NCBI GenBank assembly: GCA_900546215.1
Contig: URCD01000056.1
Location: 1 to 14,861 of the forward strand
DNA length: 14,861 nt
Source: an uncultured Eubacteriales bacterium
GTDB lineage: Bacteria > Bacillota > Clostridia > Lachnospirales > Anaerotignaceae
Direction of reading: 5' to 3'
The first letter of the stretch is position 1. Every line of letters starts with the position of its first letter. Under the pieces are notes generated by a model that saw only the letters and a list, made by a program, of their open reading frames with translations, did no database searches and was not told the origin of the DNA. Of this stretch, positions 13,457 through 14,861 are shown one piece after another. Position numbers and translations under genes: made by a program.

Positions 13457-14635
13457 TTATTTCTGATTCTTTATCTTTTCGTAAAGAGGAGACATATCTC
13501 TGAGCCTCTGTACTATTGGAGGGAGCACCTCAAGGAGCTTATCAACCTCTTCCTCAGTATTCTGGTGTCCTAATGTAATTCTTAACGAGCCATGAGCCTT
13601 TTCGTGAGGCAGCCCGATTGCAAGAAGCACATGGGATGGATCAAGCGAGCCAGAAGTACAGGCAGAGCCGCTGGAAGCGCATATACCATGTGAATCAAGC
13701 AGCAGAAGCATTGATTCACCCTCTATAAACTCAAACGATATATTAACGTTTCCCGGAAGTCTGTCCGTAGGATGGCCGTTAAGTCTTGCATAATCAACAT
13801 TTTCCAATATATTATTTATAACCTTGTCTCTTAAATAAGTAAGCTTTTTTGTAGTTTCTTCCATTTCAGCTACTGCCATTTCAATAGCCTTTCCAAGAGC
13901 GACTATTCCAATTAAATTCTCTGTTCCCGCTCTTTTGCCTCTTTCCTGTCCTCCGCCGTGAATAAGATTTTTAATTTTGCAGCCCTTTCTAATGTAGAGT
14001 GCTCCTATTCCCTTCGGCGCGCCAAGCTTATGTCCTGAAAGTGAAAGAAAATCAATGTTCATATCCTGAACGTCTATTTTTACATGACCAACTGCCTGGA
14101 CAGCGTCTGTGTGAAAATAAATTCCTTTTTCTCTGCAAACTGCTCCGATTTCCTTAATTGGCTCAATCGTTCCGATTTCATTATTAGCAAACATAACGCT
14201 TACAAGTATTGTTGTCGGTCTGATTGCCTTTAAAAGGTCGTCTACGCTCACCTTGCCGTATTCGTCTACAGGAAGATATGTTACCTCAAATCCATTCTCC
14301 TCTAAGAACTCACATGTATGAAGTATAGCATGATGCTCGATGCATGTAGTTATTATGTGGTTTCCCTTGTCTTTCAGGGCAGCCGCAACTCCCTTAAGAA
14401 CCCAGTTGTCGCTTTCAGACCCGCATCCTGTAAAAAATATTTCTTCAGTCCTTGCATTTAATGCTTTAGCAACCTGCTCTCTTGCTTTATCTATAGCCTT
14501 TTTGCTTTCCCTTGCTATGCCATAAACACTGGATGCATTTCCGAAGTAAGTTTCAATATATGGCTTCATCTCCTCATAGACCTCAGGCCTAATAGGTGTT
14601 GTAGCCGCGTTATCAAAGTAAATTATTTCTTTCAT
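13457..14635 (-). CDS. iscS: cysteine desulfurase, NifS/IscS class
   Basis: This PLP enzyme converts cysteine to alanine and leaves a persulfide on its own Cys, supplying IscU and MnmA. It has 392 residues. It starts with the class V fold signature YFDNAATTPIRPEVYEEM. PLP contacts include His101 (IEHHAILH) and Asp177/Gln180 (HTDAVQAVGH), with Schiff-base Lys203 in SLSGHKLGAPKG. Cys326 lies in the long mobile loop SSGSACTSGSLDPSHVL of group I desulfurases. AAGGAG lies eight bases before the ATG. It is the first gene of iscS-iscU-mnmA, behind a strong promoter and an IscR-like palindrome. No iscR gene lies within the visible part of the operon. Confidence 0.97.
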   Translation of the reverse strand: MKEIIYFDNAATTPIRPEVYEEMKPYIETYFGNASSVYGIARESKKAIDKAREQVAKALNARTEEIFFTGCGSESDNWVLKGVAAALKDKGNHIITTCIEHHAILHTCEFLEENGFEVTYLPVDEYGKVSVDDLLKAIRPTTILVSVMFANNEIGTIEPIKEIGAVCREKGIYFHTDAVQAVGHVKIDVQDMNIDFLSLSGHKLGAPKGIGALYIRKGCKIKNLIHGGGQERGKRAGTENLIGIVALGKAIEMAVAEMEETTKKLTYLRDKVINNILENVDYARLNGHPTDRLPGNVNISFEFIEGESMLLLLDSHGICASSGSACTSGSLDPSHVLLAIGLPHEKAHGSLRITLGHQNTEEEVDKLLEVLPPIVQRLRDMSPLYEKIKNQK

Positions 14636-14699
14636 AAAACTGACTCCTTTTATATAATTTTTAATTAGTCTGCCTTTTTTAATGGAGCGTTATCCATAA

Positions 14700-14720
14700 A
14701 TCCTACTATTTTAGTTGGAT
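14700..14720. promoter_or_regulatory. IscR/Rrf2-type operator at the iscS transcription start
   Basis: On the minus strand the 21-base palindrome ATCCAACTA-AAA-TAGTAGGAT has arms matching at eight of nine positions. Extended to 25 bases it agrees with the E. coli IscR type 1 consensus (ATASYYGACTRWWWYAGTCRRSTAT, from memory) at about 20 positions, including the whole ACTR-WWW-YAGT core. It covers about +1 to +20 of the predicted transcript, where binding would block initiation. This fits repression of iscS-iscU-mnmA by an Fe-S-sensing IscR-like regulator. Confidence 0.7.
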
Positions 14721-14726
14721 ATACAT

Positions 14727-14755
14727 AATATATCACTGCCTTGTCTGTATGTCAA
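14727..14755 (-). promoter_or_regulatory. iscS operon promoter
   Basis: On the minus strand a perfect TTGACA (14755-14750) is 17 bases from TATATT (14732-14727), with TG one base before the -10. Transcription should start near 14720, giving a leader of about 85 bases before iscS and placing the palindrome directly at the start. Confidence 0.85.
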
Positions 14756-14786
14756 TACTAATCCCTATTAATTTAGTATAAAATAC

Positions 14787-14811
14787 ATTCGTCGATATTC
14801 GTCACAATTCG
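14787..14811 (+). repeat. three ATTCG direct repeats at 10-bp period
   Basis: ATTCG begins at 14787, 14797 and 14807, exactly ten bases apart; the first two copies extend to ATTCGTC. The array ends just before the expected -35 position of the plus-strand promoter at 14833-14841. That is where response-regulator dimers usually bind, but this is inference from position only. Confidence 0.5.
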
Positions 14812-14832
14812 ATTTTATTTTTGTTATTTTTA

Positions 14833-14857
14833 TGATATACTTATTTAAATAAGGAGG
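14833..14857 (+). promoter_or_regulatory. extended -10 promoter and ribosome binding site of a gene starting beyond the right edge
   Basis: TGATATACT (14833-14841) gives an extended -10, and a perfect AAGGAGG follows at 14851-14857, four bases before the window ends. A plus-strand gene divergent from iscS must begin within a few bases outside. There is no clear -35 hexamer. The gene's identity cannot be seen. Confidence 0.65.
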
Positions 14858-14861
14858 CGTT

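Noticed and set aside
13106..13573. 155-codon plus-strand frame
   Set aside because: It crosses iscU and the end of iscS antisense; both of those genes have intact catalytic residues.
14787..14811. CRISPR or satellite array
   Set aside because: There are only three five- to seven-base repeats at a 10-bp period; this is far too short for a CRISPR array and fits a protein-binding site better.

Overview
This window looks like a chromosomal stretch from a low-GC Gram-positive anaerobe of the class Clostridia, possibly Lachnospiraceae-like. That guess rests on the AT-rich sequence, strong AAGGAGG-type ribosome binding sites, TTGACA/TATAAT-type promoters with extended -10 TG elements, a perfect CIRCE element before groESL, and an iscS-iscU-mnmA operon. 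No mobile element, CRISPR array, tRNA or rRNA gene was seen. Most genes are on the minus strand. The three complete plus-strand genes lie at 5.7-6.3 kb and 7.9-8.8 kb.

Left part (1-5.5 kb, minus strand): the 5' part of a tyrosine/serine phosphatase-like gene runs off the left edge. Next come a methylguanine-DNA methyltransferase and then carAB, encoding both subunits of carbamoyl-phosphate synthase, which feeds pyrimidine and arginine synthesis. Upstream of carA is an unusual leader: a good promoter, a strong ribosome binding site, a 37-codon U- and Phe-rich open reading frame, and an intrinsic terminator whose 5' arm contains the last five codons of that frame, including the stop. This is the architecture of a pyrBI-type, UTP-sensing transcription attenuator, and it is the most interesting feature here.

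Middle (5.5-8.9 kb): a short plus-strand unit carries two small proteins (a coiled-coil protein and a DUF2007-like protein) and converges on a GNAT acetyltransferase gene at a shared bidirectional terminator. The GNAT gene is preceded by a 64-codon gene of unknown function. A divergent promoter pair separates these from a D-2-hydroxyacid dehydrogenase gene, which converges on groEL at another bidirectional terminator.

Right part (8.9-14.9 kb, minus strand): groES-groEL sits under a CIRCE/HrcA operator. Upstream of it are a small Cys-rich single-span membrane protein gene of the FeoB-associated type and a beta-phosphoglucomutase-like HAD hydrolase gene. Beyond these is iscS-iscU-mnmA, where IscS supplies sulfur to IscU for Fe-S clusters and to MnmA for tRNA 2-thiouridine. 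The iscS promoter overlaps a palindrome matching the IscR type 1 consensus. At the right edge a plus-strand promoter and ribosome binding site lead into a gene beginning outside the window, with three ATTCG repeats at exact 10-bp spacing upstream. The longest gene-free stretch is 5420-5706 (287 bp). It holds the carAB promoter, the promoter of the 5707 gene, and about 145 bp of AT-rich DNA in which I see nothing clear except one copy of a shared TATTCGTCA motif.
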